A DNA stretch of 64,000 nucleotides from Stercorarius parasiticus. Taxonomy: Eukaryota > Chordata > Aves > Charadriiformes > Stercorariidae. The stretch lies in contig VWZL01000430.1 of the NCBI GenBank assembly GCA_013396915.1, forward strand, positions 865,208-929,207, in the 5' to 3' direction. Below, one piece after another: positions 26,256 through 37,017 of this stretch. The stretch's first letter is position 1. The number at the start of each line of letters is the position of its first letter. The notes under the pieces were generated by a model. The model ran no database searches and was not told where the DNA came from. It saw only the letters and a list, made by a program, of their open reading frames with translations. The translations under genes and the position numbers were made by a program.

Positions 26256-26350
26256 GGGTAATTCGGGTTGGAAGGGAGTTCAGAGCAGGGTCAGCTGGGA
26301 GGTCAGACCAGGCTATTCTGGCCTTTATCTGGTCTGGTCTTGAAAACTTT
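26256..26350 (-). mobile_element. Possible degraded CR1 remnant
   Basis: The segment GGGTAATTCGGGTTGGAAGG with downstream TCTGGTCTGGTCTTGAAAAC resembles a worn minus-orientation CR1 3' end. The match is short and patchy. Confidence 0.35.
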
Positions 26351-29300
26351 GCTTATGTTCCCTTTAGGAAAGTGAGGGACATATTCCTAAGGGATGTGAC
26401 CCAGTCTCACAGGAAGGCAGTGGCAGAGTCACGAATTTCATATGGGTGTTAATCCCTCTTGGCAAGCACACAGGGGCCACAGTTACAAGTGTTCCTCCAT
26501 AACCCAGAGGATACGGTTGTTTGCATCTTTCTAATGATGAAAGCCAAGGTTTTCACTTAATCATCTGGGTCCAGGAGCTGTGGTTTAATGAAGAAGTGCA
26601 TGTTATGAGACAGCTGATTAAAATGAAAAGCACAAGCTGACACCGTGGACTTACCCTGATGGTTTCCTGCATCTCTTGATTTTATGCCGACCCCTTTTTG
26701 GGCAGGAGGGGGGACTGGTGACTCCAGCAGGACACAAAGTTTGTTATTAGGTGATTTTTTTATTTGTCTTGCTGGCAGTCCAAGAAATGTCTGTAAGGAG
26801 AATGAAGTCATGCTTTGCCTGCCAGTGCTCCCCACAAGTGATCTGCTGCAATAATCAGCAGAGTCTGTTCTATCGGGCATTATTTTCCCAGTTTTTGCCC
26901 ACTGCACACGTCCCACCAGCCCCACGCACGATGCTGGGGGGGGGGTTCAGGCAGACATGTCCAGACCCTTCTTGTGCACAGCGGTGTCATGAGCCATGGG
27001 AGAAGGTGCAAATCCTAACCCCTCCTGATCCTCCATCCCTGGGGGTGTCCTCCATCTCTGCATCCATGCTAAACCCCATCCCTCTGCCTGACCCCTTGCA
27101 GGCTAAGACCTTCTCCACCGCCATCCCTTTTCCTTCCCTTCCTCCCCTGTTCTGCTTTGCACACAGCAGCCTCCTCCTGTTGTCATAACAACAAGCATCA
27201 GCCCGTGGTGGCCATGCCAGCCCTTCCAGCAAAAACACCTCCCCATGGGAGAAAGCACCAGCTCCTGGCCCCGAACCATCTGGCTGTGGCGGGGAGGAGG
27301 CTGAGCTCACCCTCAGGATGGGGGAGCTGCCTCAACTCACTCACACATTTTGCCTTGCTTGTGTCCCCCAGCACTCGGTGCTGGGCACAGACACACATCA
27401 CGAGCTCGGCCCCAGCCGATGTCTGCAGCACAGCCTCATCTCACGAGTTGGTGTGTTGACACCGCCCCAGGCCCTCCACGTTTCCCCGCATCACTCCCCG
27501 GCTGTCACAGCAAGGGGATGTGGGGCAGATGCAAACATGCATGTACATCTCCGGTGCACATCCATGACCTGCCTCAGCGATCCCTCCTCCCCATGAGCTC
27601 GCCAGAGTCCCAGTATCCCCAGAGCCGGGTCCCCTGGCTCTCTCAGCCCTCGGATCTCCTCTCCTCCACAATATGGAGCACCCTGAGGCATAGGTAGGAT
27701 CAAACAAGACTAACTCAGTGCAGATTAATGAGTCCCACAGGCTCCCTGTGGCTTAGGACATGCTTCTCTGAGGCAGACCAGGACCACAGGCACAGCCAGA
27801 GCTGCTCCTGAAGGCACTGGTGGCACTGAGCATCCATCCTGTGTTCCAGAAAATCCATCAAATCCAACGCTTCAAAGGCATTTCTTCTGGAAGCCTGTGG
27901 TCAGCAAAGATTAAAGCCACTCAAGAGCAGCCCGTTCAGAGCAAGGGGATGCTGCTACACCCAGAGCAATGTAGGAAACACAGCACCAAGATAAAGCAAT
28001 GAAGATCTGAGGTTTGCCTACTCCTTACTCATCCCTCACAAGCTTTGTGTGAGTTCTGTTCAACCCGGACCCTCTATGCCAGGACCAAAGACCAGCACCC
28101 TCCTTGGTGACTCTCAGCATCTCTTGCCCAGCTCTTTCCCAGCAAGCTCTGCCAGCTCCATGCCTCAGGGCAGTGTTCACAGCTCTTTCTGCTGATGCTG
28201 GTGTGGAAAAGCAAAACCAGGAACCAACCAAAAACTTGCTGTCAGGGCTGGATCTTGGTGTTGACAGTTGCCTGTGCCCACCTCCACCCTGTCTCGGCTT
28301 CAGTCCTGCTGTGTCTCCCTCGAGGCATTACTTCATCCCTGTCCCTAGTCTTTTACCCTCTGCCATTCCTCCCACACCAGCAGCTCCCCTTGGTGCAGTT
28401 CTGTTCAAGACTGCGGAGTGACTGAAAGCAGGTAAATGGATTTATTTTTTTTTGCTAAAGCCATCCAGCTCAAGTCACACAAGCTCATCAGCTCTTCCCA
28501 GCAGTGATGCTGGGCTACGTCTTCCAACACGGTGCAGCTAAAACCCACCCCTTGGCTGGGAAATCTGGCTCCTTCTTCAGCCAAGAGCCCTGTGAGGGGT
28601 CAGGGAATGAAGGTTTCTGAAGGTGCTTTTATGCCTGGGATGCACTTAAAGACCTGGTTGTAAGAGGAACTCATCATTCTAGGTCCTCAAGTCAAGCTCC
28701 TGAGCTGCTGGGAGGCTGAAGCTGAACTTGGGGAGAAGGGTATTTCACCTTGGGACTTGGGTATTTCAAAAGAACAGCAGAAATTTCAGCCTCCCAGAGA
28801 GAGGGGACTGGTTTGAACTTCCCACAGCATCGTCAAAACCTTCCCTGCTTCACACGACTATCAGTAACTGCATTTCCCAGGGGGGAACCAGCCTGGAACA
28901 TCAGCTGAAGGATTCTTAATATTTTGATACTACATTTGGCTTCCCAGGGGAGGAAATGTCTGGTCTCTGTGTCTAGAAAACAAAGACTCTTTAGGGGGAA
29001 GGAATTTCTTGGGACACCTGATTAATTGGAGCCACTCTGGAGATTCGTGTAAACCAAATTGGTTCCAGGTTTGGGAGATTAGCAGGGTTTAGCTGCAGCG
29101 TTCTCCAGACAGCTCTGGCTGCCTTTAAAGTGTCTCTGTTTTGAAACGTTGGAGAAACTATTTTTTTTTTTAAAGGAAAAATCATTCCTCTATTCAGTGG
29201 CTAAAGCACACGCTGGAGGGGCTGGCAGCGTATCTGGAACAGACGTCACCAGCCCATGGCTGCCAGCCAAGGCTCGTTGCCTTCAACCACCATAACGGCA

Positions 29301-29589
29301 AATACAAGGTGTTATTAGGGTAGTAAAGGACTTGCTCTTCCCCAAGCCCCAACTCTCACACATCTCCCTTGGCCCACAGAGGCTCTTTGGATGCCTGGAC
29401 CAAAATGCTGGATCCACTTCTACTGCACTCAGCAGACTCTAGGAGCAGGGACAACAGCAAGAGTGGGCCTCCCCAGAGCAGAGCACAGCACCCGCTGCCC
29501 AAATCTTTCTGGGCCTTTCCAAGACAGGAGAACCCCTGGGGAGATACTACCCAAAGGTCTCCATCTTTAGGCCTTGCTGTTGCATGTGC

Positions 29590-29762
29590 TGGAGGTTTCC
29601 AGTTCTGGGCTCCCCGGTTCAAGAAGGACAGGGAACTGCTGGAGAGGGGACAGCAAAGGGCTACCAAGATGCTGAGGGCACTGGAACACCTCTCTTATGA
29701 AGAAAGGCTGAGGGATTTGGGTCTCTTCAGTCTGGAAAAAAGACGACTGAGGGGGGGGATCT
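29590..29762 (+). mobile_element. CR1 LINE internal fragment
   Basis: This is a plus-orientation CR1 segment. It contains CCAGTTCTGGGCTCCCCGGT, GAACTGCTGGAGAGGGGACA, CTCTCTTATGAAGAAAGGCT and GGTCTCTTCAGTCTGGAAAA. The similarity stops at a G run followed by an ambiguous base (N at 29763). The 3' part of the element is missing. Confidence 0.92.
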
Positions 29763-30432
29763 NTTCTCGTAGACTTCTGAGGAGGCCATGATTGTAATTG
29801 GGGAAACTGAGGCACGGAGCAGGGACTTGCTGCCCCAACTCAGTGCTGGGGACTGGGACACTTCTTCCTCCTGAGGGAGGAATGACTAGATTAAAAAAGG
29901 GTAACTGCTGCAAAGCCAGGCAGGTCTTGGAGAGGAGGAAGGCAGAGGTTTGCACCCTGGCATCAGCACCTCTCCCTCCTCCTCGTGCAGAAAAGTGGCT
30001 TTTGTGAGATGAAATTAAGACCAGCTGAGTTTCTCCACCCCTTCTCTCATCTCCCTCCTCCACCACAGCCACCATGCTCACAAACCAGTGCCAGAGAAGC
30101 CAACAATTCAGGCTGTGGGCTCTGGTATTTGGACAGGGAGCAGCTGGTTCTGTTGGCTGGTGCAGCCCCAGCTCCAGGGTCACAGATAGAAACTGGGGAG
30201 AGATTTCCTTCCTTGACCTATTTTGCAAATCCTCCCTCCACCGGCACCCACGACTTCAGCCTCTGAACTTGTCTGCAGATGTCCATCAAAGGCCTGTCAG
30301 ACCCTGGAGGTGATGGGGTGAAGAGGAGCAGGTGGGGAATTGCCCAGAAGGGTTTGCTGATGCATAGAGGGAACGGGTGAATGAGGGCAGCCTGCTTCCT
30401 CAGAAGGACAATTAGCAGAGGGAAATTACAGG

Positions 30433-30694
30433 CTTTTTTTCCTTTTTCTTTTTTTTTCTTTTTTATTTTCTTTTCTTCCCCTTGTTTTCTTTTTTTCTTT
30501 TTTCTCACTTTTATTTTTTCCTTTTTTCCTTTTTCCTTTTTTCATTTCCCTTGTTTTCTCTTTTTTCTCTTTTTTCTCCCTTTTTTGTTTTTTTGGTTTT
30601 GTTTGTTCTTTTTCCATTTTCCTTTTTTCCTTTTTTCCTTCTTCTTTTTTTTTCTTTTTTCCTTTCTTTTTTTTTATTTTCTTTTTCTTTTCCT
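30433..30694. repeat. 262-bp polypyrimidine (TTTTTC)n-like tract
   Basis: The plus strand is almost entirely T and C in TTTTTTC/CCTTTTT units. The few breaks are isolated A or G bases. Open frames over it on both strands (Phe-rich one way, Lys/Glu-rich the other) are low-complexity artefacts. It lies about 0.8 kb beyond the inferred end of HIVEP3. On the HIVEP3 sense strand it is homopurine. Confidence 0.95.
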
Positions 30695-31542
30695 AATGTC
30701 CATGCTCATTGTAGGACCAGCACTGCTGACAGAGCAGCCTCAGGCAGGCCTGGCTTCGGAGGTGTGATCCCTGCTGTGCCAAGGCTTGTATTATCTGGAG
30801 AGCATGGCAGGAAGGGCTGGGGTTCACAGGGGTGCTGGGGTGCCCTGAGCCCCCCGGCTGCTCCCAAATGGGCAAAGCAGCAGGAGGAGGCGGGGAGCTG
30901 ATTCCCTCCCTGCTCCAAAATATCCTCTTTTGGGTGGCTTTCCCCGGCTGACCCTGTGGCGGAGATGTCCTGGGCAGCGAGACCCCACCCTCATGGGGCA
31001 GAGGAGGAACACGGTGGGGAGAAACAGCCAGAGGAGGTGTTTCTGGAAAGGGAAGGAGGGAGGCGGAGAGCAGCCCTCTTGGCTTTCTGGCAGGGCACAC
31101 TGCTGCGCCTGGCAAGCCCCCCAAAGCACACATGGCCACCACGAGACGCTGCGCTGCATCCCAGGTTTTGGGGGATCCAGCAAGGAAAGACACCTCTTAA
31201 CAAATCCCAGCAGATGGTCTCTGATCAGTGCACTGAATTCAGTCCAGCCTCTGCAGAGCCCCACTGGAGCATCCACCACCTGCCGTTGCTTCACTGCCTC
31301 TGCCCTGCAAGGAGGAAATACTGAAATAAAAATTACATTTGCAGTGTTTCTGTTACAGCAGGATTTTACACGCAACTGGGGTGTTTCAGCGGCGATCGCT
31401 TGGGAGCAGGGGGCTGCAGCGTAACACTGCTTTATCCAAATTTGCCTTCGTCGTTTTGCAACCCAGGTCCCAGGCTGTGCTAAATAAAATGGAAATTAAA
31501 GACTGCCAGTCATGCAAGTAGTAATATGTTGGGACTTTAAAA

Positions 31543-31548
31543 TTTATT
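31543..31548 (-). terminator. Candidate distal poly(A) signal of HIVEP3
   Basis: The minus strand reads GGAATAAATTTT, a canonical AATAAA hexamer at the end of the AT-rich 3' UTR block. Sequence beyond it (lower coordinates) becomes more GC-rich and unlike a UTR. Cleavage would be expected 10-30 nt further, near 31513-31533. Confidence 0.5.
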
Positions 31549-31689
31549 CCAACATGCTATTTTTTTAAAAATACGCTCAGACTGAGCAGACAATCTGAGC
31601 TGTAGTAAAGGCAATATTATACTTGTAAAAACTTCTCATTCACAGTACAGATGTCATTTACAATAAGGGTCACAAACATCAAATACTGA

Positions 31690-31781
31690 GTATTTTTTCT
31701 TCTTCTTTTTGTTTTTTTTTTTGTTGTTTTGGTTTTTTTGTGGTTTTTTGTTCGTTTTTTGTTGGTTGTTTTTTTTTTTTA
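31690..31781. repeat. T/G-rich low-complexity tract in the 3' UTR
   Basis: Plus strand is T runs broken by G and GG. On the transcript strand this is an A/C-rich segment of about 90 nt, about 140 nt before the inferred poly(A) signal. It does not code. Confidence 0.9.
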
Positions 31782-31914
31782 CATCAGACTGTGCTTTTAC
31801 CTGCATTTTTTTTGCACTGATATAACCATACAGACATTGCAAGATGCAAGTGTAGAAACTGGAGTTAAAATAAAATTACAGGCAAAACTACCAAATTACA
31901 TTGTACGCTGTACA

Positions 31915-31922
31915 TATTTACA
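31915..31922 (-). promoter_or_regulatory. Candidate Pumilio-response element in the 3' UTR
   Basis: The minus strand (transcript sense) reads TGTAAATA within CTGTAAATATGTACAG, matching the UGUANAUA consensus for PUM proteins. It lies about 370 nt before the inferred distal poly(A) signal. A single 8-mer can occur by chance in AT-rich sequence. Confidence 0.3.
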
Positions 31923-33076
31923 GTACCTTTTTTGGAATGTATTGCCATTTTAAGAACATATAGAAACTTTCTACAGACTATTCCACTTACAGAATACATA
32001 CACCTTTTAGAAAAAAAGGCAAATATTTATCTTACATGAGACCATGTATATTAAATTTGCGTACACATTATTATTATTATTTTTTACATTACATTTACTA
32101 AAGTGATCGTAAGTGCCATCATATCTCAGTAATGAAAACAGATTGGTTTTATGCCATCAGGACTGATTTTTTTAATTTTTTTTTAATTTTTTGTAAATAA
32201 TTTACAATATGGTTTTATTTGTAAATACTGTGCAATAGATGGAAATATTAAAAAAAAAAAAAAAAGAAAAAGAAAAGCTCATGATGAAACCAAGTCAGCA
32301 AATGAAAACCTATTGCAAGAACAGCAGAAAAGGGCTAGATCAAATTGTCCAGGATTTTGCATGAAAATTGGAATAATTTTAATGACTTCTGCGTGACCAA
32401 GTATATTGCTTGTTCAGGTGCTGTTTCTGTGGATTTAAAACAAAAACTAGGTAAAAGTGATTCTGGCTTAAAAGAAAACTGACTCTTTTGCAGATTTTTT
32501 GGTGGAGGTGAAAGGAAAGCAATGGGGAGGTGGTGGCTTGTGCCTGGCATCACTCCCAGGGAGCCGATGGCCAACGGCTGGCAGGGACCACGGTGTCTTC
32601 CCTGCGTCTCCCAGTGCTGCCAGCAGCATCCTCAGCCGCCTCCAGCCCCGGGACCAGGTGGGCAAGCGGGCAGCAGGACCGGCTCGAGCAAGAGCAGGGT
32701 TTGGGACCAGTTTTCCCCAGCGAGCCCAAGCGCAGGCCAAAGAGCGTAACTTTATAGACATGAGGGTTGAGAATGTCACCCCATAGGAGCAGGTGATGAA
32801 ATACATTTCCCAGTCATAAGTTGTAAAGTCACAGCTACTTCATCATTACTTTTAAGAGTTTCCTGCTGCAGTTCCTGGGTATCCAGCCAACAACCTGTGA
32901 ATCATTAGAGCTGACAGAGATGTGCTTCAAGGCACAGGGTCATTTTTGGGTGCCAACTACCCCCCTCTCCTCCTCCCATGGTCTGCTCAGTCCTGCAAGA
33001 CACCAAGCTCTGCAACCCTGATAAAAGAACCTAAATTCAGGCTTAAGCACAAAGAAGTTACTGAAACTCCAGAAAT

Positions 33077-33090
33077 GCTTAAGCTTAAGC
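33077..33090. repeat. 14-bp perfect palindrome in the 3' UTR region
   Basis: GCTTAAGCTTAAGC is its own reverse complement. A further GCTTAAGC copy is at 33041-33048. Confidence 0.85.
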
Positions 33091-34682
33091 CAGCGTACAA
33101 GTGCTTTATTAGCTCTGGATATAAGGCTTGGTACTTAACATGACCGCTTCAAGGAGTTATTTAAGAGCATGGACCAAGTCCTCTATGCAGAATGATTTCT
33201 TGGATGCCAGAGCATCTGTTTGCCATTGAGTACCTGCAGTCATGGGAGCTACACAACCAGCTTACCAGGGAAGGAAACATCAGAGGAGGGTTTTGGCCGA
33301 TCAACCAGCTACAGAACAAAGAGGAGCACCCAGTCTCTGGAGGCCATGTGCCTTCATGGACTATAAATTTAAGAACCTTTGCCATAAGAAAAGCAGGGGA
33401 TTTTATTCCTACCTGCTGATGAAAAGGAAGGGCTGGGCTCTGGTTTCTAATTTGCCTATTTGCATTATTAATACATTCTCTTGCAAAGAATACTGCTAAC
33501 TGCTCTGCCAAGCCTCTGTACAGACACTAAGTCAGCCACCCCTGCAGCCCTTGTTGAAAGTAAATCAGGATTTCTCATCCCTATTTTGCAGAAGAGACAC
33601 CCAGAGTGACATTGAAAGCTGTGACCAGCAAACAGCTTTCACCGAGTGTGACAGAAGCCAACGGGGGTTCCAGGTAGGAAAGGCCACCAGTGATGGCCGA
33701 GTCTTCAGCCCTGCCGTAAATAACACACAACTCTATGAAAATCGGCGGAGCTGCATGACTGTGCTCCTCGGTGGGGTATGAGGCAGAGGGGAGACAGGAT
33801 TTGCACAAGGTCACGCTGTGGTTTCTCAGTGGGGCTGGGGCTGTGGGGGATGCCCGCCCTGCCCACGGACGGAGAAGCTGGTGCCAGCGCAGAGGAGGAC
33901 ACCCTTCCCACGGAGCTCTGAGCTGTCAGTGTGATAATTAGCCCTTAAATATAATTTTTATTTTTTTTTTGTGATCCTTTTTACCTATCCAATAGGCCGT
34001 ATTGCGCCCGTTAGGTACAGCATGAAGCACCATTTCACCCCAGGCAGAGCCTCCCCCACTGCAGCTGCGCTGCTGAGAAGCCCAACCGAGGCGACACTCA
34101 GCACAGCCTTCGAGGGGGTTGGTTTATTTTGCCCGTCTCCTGAGTTTTCAGCAGTCCCTGTGGGCGCCCGCTCCGTGGCTGCCAGGCGGTGGGTATGGCA
34201 CCTGAGCAGGGCACGGCCCCAGGAGCACCTCGCCGCCGCATGGACCTTCCCCAAACTCCTCTCCCTGCTTTTAGTTTTTTGGCGGTGGGCAAAGGCATCG
34301 GGACGGTTGGACACAGCGCTGCCTGCCAGCCCAGATGCTCTGCAGCTGAGATGCAGAAAACTTCAACTCATCTTGAGCTGCTGGCAAAACTTTGAAAAAA
34401 TAATAATAAAAATAATAAAATAAACCCCAACAAAAACAAGAAACCAATGTCATGACTTCTGGGTTTTGTCAGGCTTTTTTTTTTCCCGCTCTGTCCAGAA
34501 ATGACAGAGGGAGGAAAAAAAAACCACCCCCATGCAGAGTATCAACATGTCAAGGATTAAAATACAGTTACAGAAAGAAGCCAAGCAAATTTGATCTAGC
34601 CCAAAGCTCATGGCAAATGCACCTAACAAATCCAGGACACTGAGTGCACAACGGTTGCATTCTTTTTCTTTATGTACAATTT

Positions 34683-34710
34683 CTATATATATATATATAT
34701 ATCTGTATAT
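34683..34710. repeat. (TA)n microsatellite in the 3' UTR
   Basis: CTATATATATATATATATAT followed by CTGTATAT, about nine TA units, within the inferred HIVEP3 3' UTR. Confidence 0.9.
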
Positions 34711-35418
34711 AAAAAAAATTAAATACAGAAAGCTACCTTGGAATAATGTTAAGGGTGTGACAAGGGCAAGGGAGGGAAAAGCGACAGAAGTCAGGACAGT
34801 CAAAACTGGCTGGATTTGGTGGATGGTTTCCAGGGATGCTCACAGCGACCCTGGCTGAGCGCTCCGCTCCCAGGCAGCTTGATATTAAGCACTCACTTAA
34901 AACCTGGGTAGGATTTAAGCTGGTGCTTAAGAGTTTGAGTGAAGGGAGTTGCTAATGCTGAACTGAACTCCCAGCCCCTGCTCCTGGATCTGGCCAGGAC
35001 TGAAAGCCCGACTGGCTTCCAGGCTTGGGGCCAAAGAGTGGGAGATGGGAAAAAGGGAAACTTGATAAAAGTGCTAATTAAGGTATAAATGGGTTCTGGA
35101 CCTGGTTTTTGGTCAGTGTCACAGCCTTAATGTTATTTCCATGATATCTTCTTTTGTACTTAATTCCCTTTACAAGAAAAGCAAAAAAAAAAATAATAAT
35201 CACAGAAGATTATTAAAAAATTTATATTATTTGCCCGTGAAACGGGAACAGTTCATAGCTCATCAAGTCTGGCAAGGAAATATGTTCTCATTCAGGGTTT
35301 TATTTGATTTCTTTTTTTTTTTTTAATTTTACTTTTTTTAAAAAAGTGTATTACGTACCCGATAAACTGGAACAGCTCTGAAAGAAGAAAGAGCTGGTCC
35401 ACTGGTTAAATATTTATA

Positions 35419-35464
35419 TCTTTTTCTTTCTTTTTTTTTTTTGTTAAAATAAAAAAAAAAAAAA
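35419..35464. repeat. T run and A run in inverted arrangement, 3' UTR
   Basis: A pyrimidine run ending in 12 T is separated by GTTAAAAT from about 14 A. The two runs are self-complementary and could fold into an A-U hairpin in the transcript. Confidence 0.8.
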
Positions 35465-37017
35465 CAGGTTTGTACAGATTCCATAGACCAGAAAACCCTC
35501 CAAAGTAGTAAAGAGCCTGCTGTCTGCTAGGGCAAACATGTATCCAACATTTCTATGTTAAAAATTGTGTTAATGTGACAGAGAGGAATGGCTCCATTGG
35601 GTCTCTCTGTATTTGGTATCGTATCTGTTGGCAGTAGAGGCCATTGCTCTGCTACGGATGGTCAGAGTTAAAAATTTGCTCTGGAAAGTTACTGTGCATG
35701 CATAACAAGCTGCTTGCAAACATTCACCACTCAGCATCATAACTTTTGTCTTCCAAAACACCAAAAAAAGGGCCCATCTATCTGCACAATAAGGACTACG
35801 TTTGCGACATTCTGCTTAAATAAATAAATAAAATTCAGATTCGACAGAGAGTCACATGTGAGTTACAGAGCCACAGGCGTGCAAACAAGCAGAGCACAAA
35901 CCACTCCTGCATCCCCAGAGCTCGAGGCAGCCCAACCAGCCAGGACCGAGCGGGAATGGGATGGAGGGAGCTTGTCTGCAACTGAAAAATTACAGAGGAA
36001 AAATGGTGACAAGGCTGAGTTTTCTTCCATTTTTAAACCAGTGGAGGGTGTTTACAGAGGGCTTCCAAGCCCCAGAAAAGTGGGGCTCTCAGGCACAGGC
36101 ATGACTTTGTCAGGGCGATGCAGGGGGCACCGCGGAGCGGCCGTGGGATGGAAGGATTAAAGCAAGCAGGAGGCCAGCTCGTCCAGCGAGAGACACCATT
36201 CCTGGCATGGGTTCTACATGCGATACATTCCTATGTTCTTGCAGTTAAATCTTTGAAGAAGAACCTTTTTTTTTTTGTCCCTTTTTTAGAAAAGTGCTTT
36301 GATGGGTTCTGCAGGAGGGAGGGATGCTCAAGATTCATTTTCTCTTTTGAGTGACAATTTCTCTCGCTGCGAACGAACCTCCCCCTACTCAAGGAAGTGC
36401 TAGTTTCATTTACAAGTTCAGGGTAAACATGTTTTTCAAATGTAAAGCAGTTCTCAACTGTTTAAAGCACAACCATAGGCAATCAGAGGGATGCGAGAAA
36501 AAAAAACCAAGCACTTTGCAAGAATTAAATAAAGCATGTAATAAATACAAATCATAAACTTCTGTACACAGGAGTAAGGGTTTGGTTTGTTTTTTTTTTT
36601 AATCATTTAATCAATATAAAAAAGTTTCTCTGTTTTGTTTTTGTTTTCAGTGCATCTTCTTCCTCTTAAAATGCTTAACCCTTTCCTTTCTGCATCTCTC
36701 AGGCCCATAATTACGCACACCTAAATGGCAAAAAAGACAAGGTCTAACAAACCCCTTTCCAAAAAACTCTAAAAAAATATTCACAGCCTCAAACATTTTT
36801 GTACATTTCAAGCAACAAAAGGTATAGAAAAAGGCACAAGTAACTGCATACATGTGGAGATAATACCAGACTGGGACAAAGAAAACCAGGAATCTTCCAT
36901 GGGTTTGGTCATTCACTAGAGTGCTTCTTATAGCCATGATTATACTAAAGGAAATAGTGTTGAAAATGTCTGTTGATTTTACATAGGAAGCCTAAAGGTG
37001 GAACAGATGGAGGAGGC

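Larger units (their letters stand above)
22351..31514. other. Intergenic DNA downstream of HIVEP3, no gene recognised
   Basis: Contents are a CR1 fragment (29.6 kb), a possible CR1 remnant (26.3 kb), a CATC repeat (25.05 kb), one ambiguous base at 29763 and the polypyrimidine tract at 30.4-30.7 kb. Open frames are short and compositionally random. In mammals EDN2 flanks the 3' side of HIVEP3, but I saw no endothelin-like CSCSS or ECVYFCH coding sequence here. Confidence 0.65.
31515..37017 (-). other. HIVEP3: Inferred HIVEP3 3' untranslated region
   Basis: About 5.5 kb follows the stop codon with no convincing reading frame. Much of it is AT-rich with long T and A runs (about 34400-37000 and 31520-32500), as expected of a long vertebrate 3' UTR. 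The last candidate AATAAA on the minus strand is at 31548-31543, so cleavage is expected near 31513-31533. Other minus-strand AATAAA hexamers occur near 35303-35298, 34138-34133, 33962-33957, 33110-33105 and 32211-32206. Shorter isoforms are therefore possible. The middle part (about 32500-34400) is more GC-rich and less UTR-like. The distal end is inferred from composition and signals only. Confidence 0.55.

Noticed and set aside
30218..30767. Phe-rich and Lys/Glu-rich open frames on both strands
   Set aside because: They are translations of the polypyrimidine low-complexity tract.
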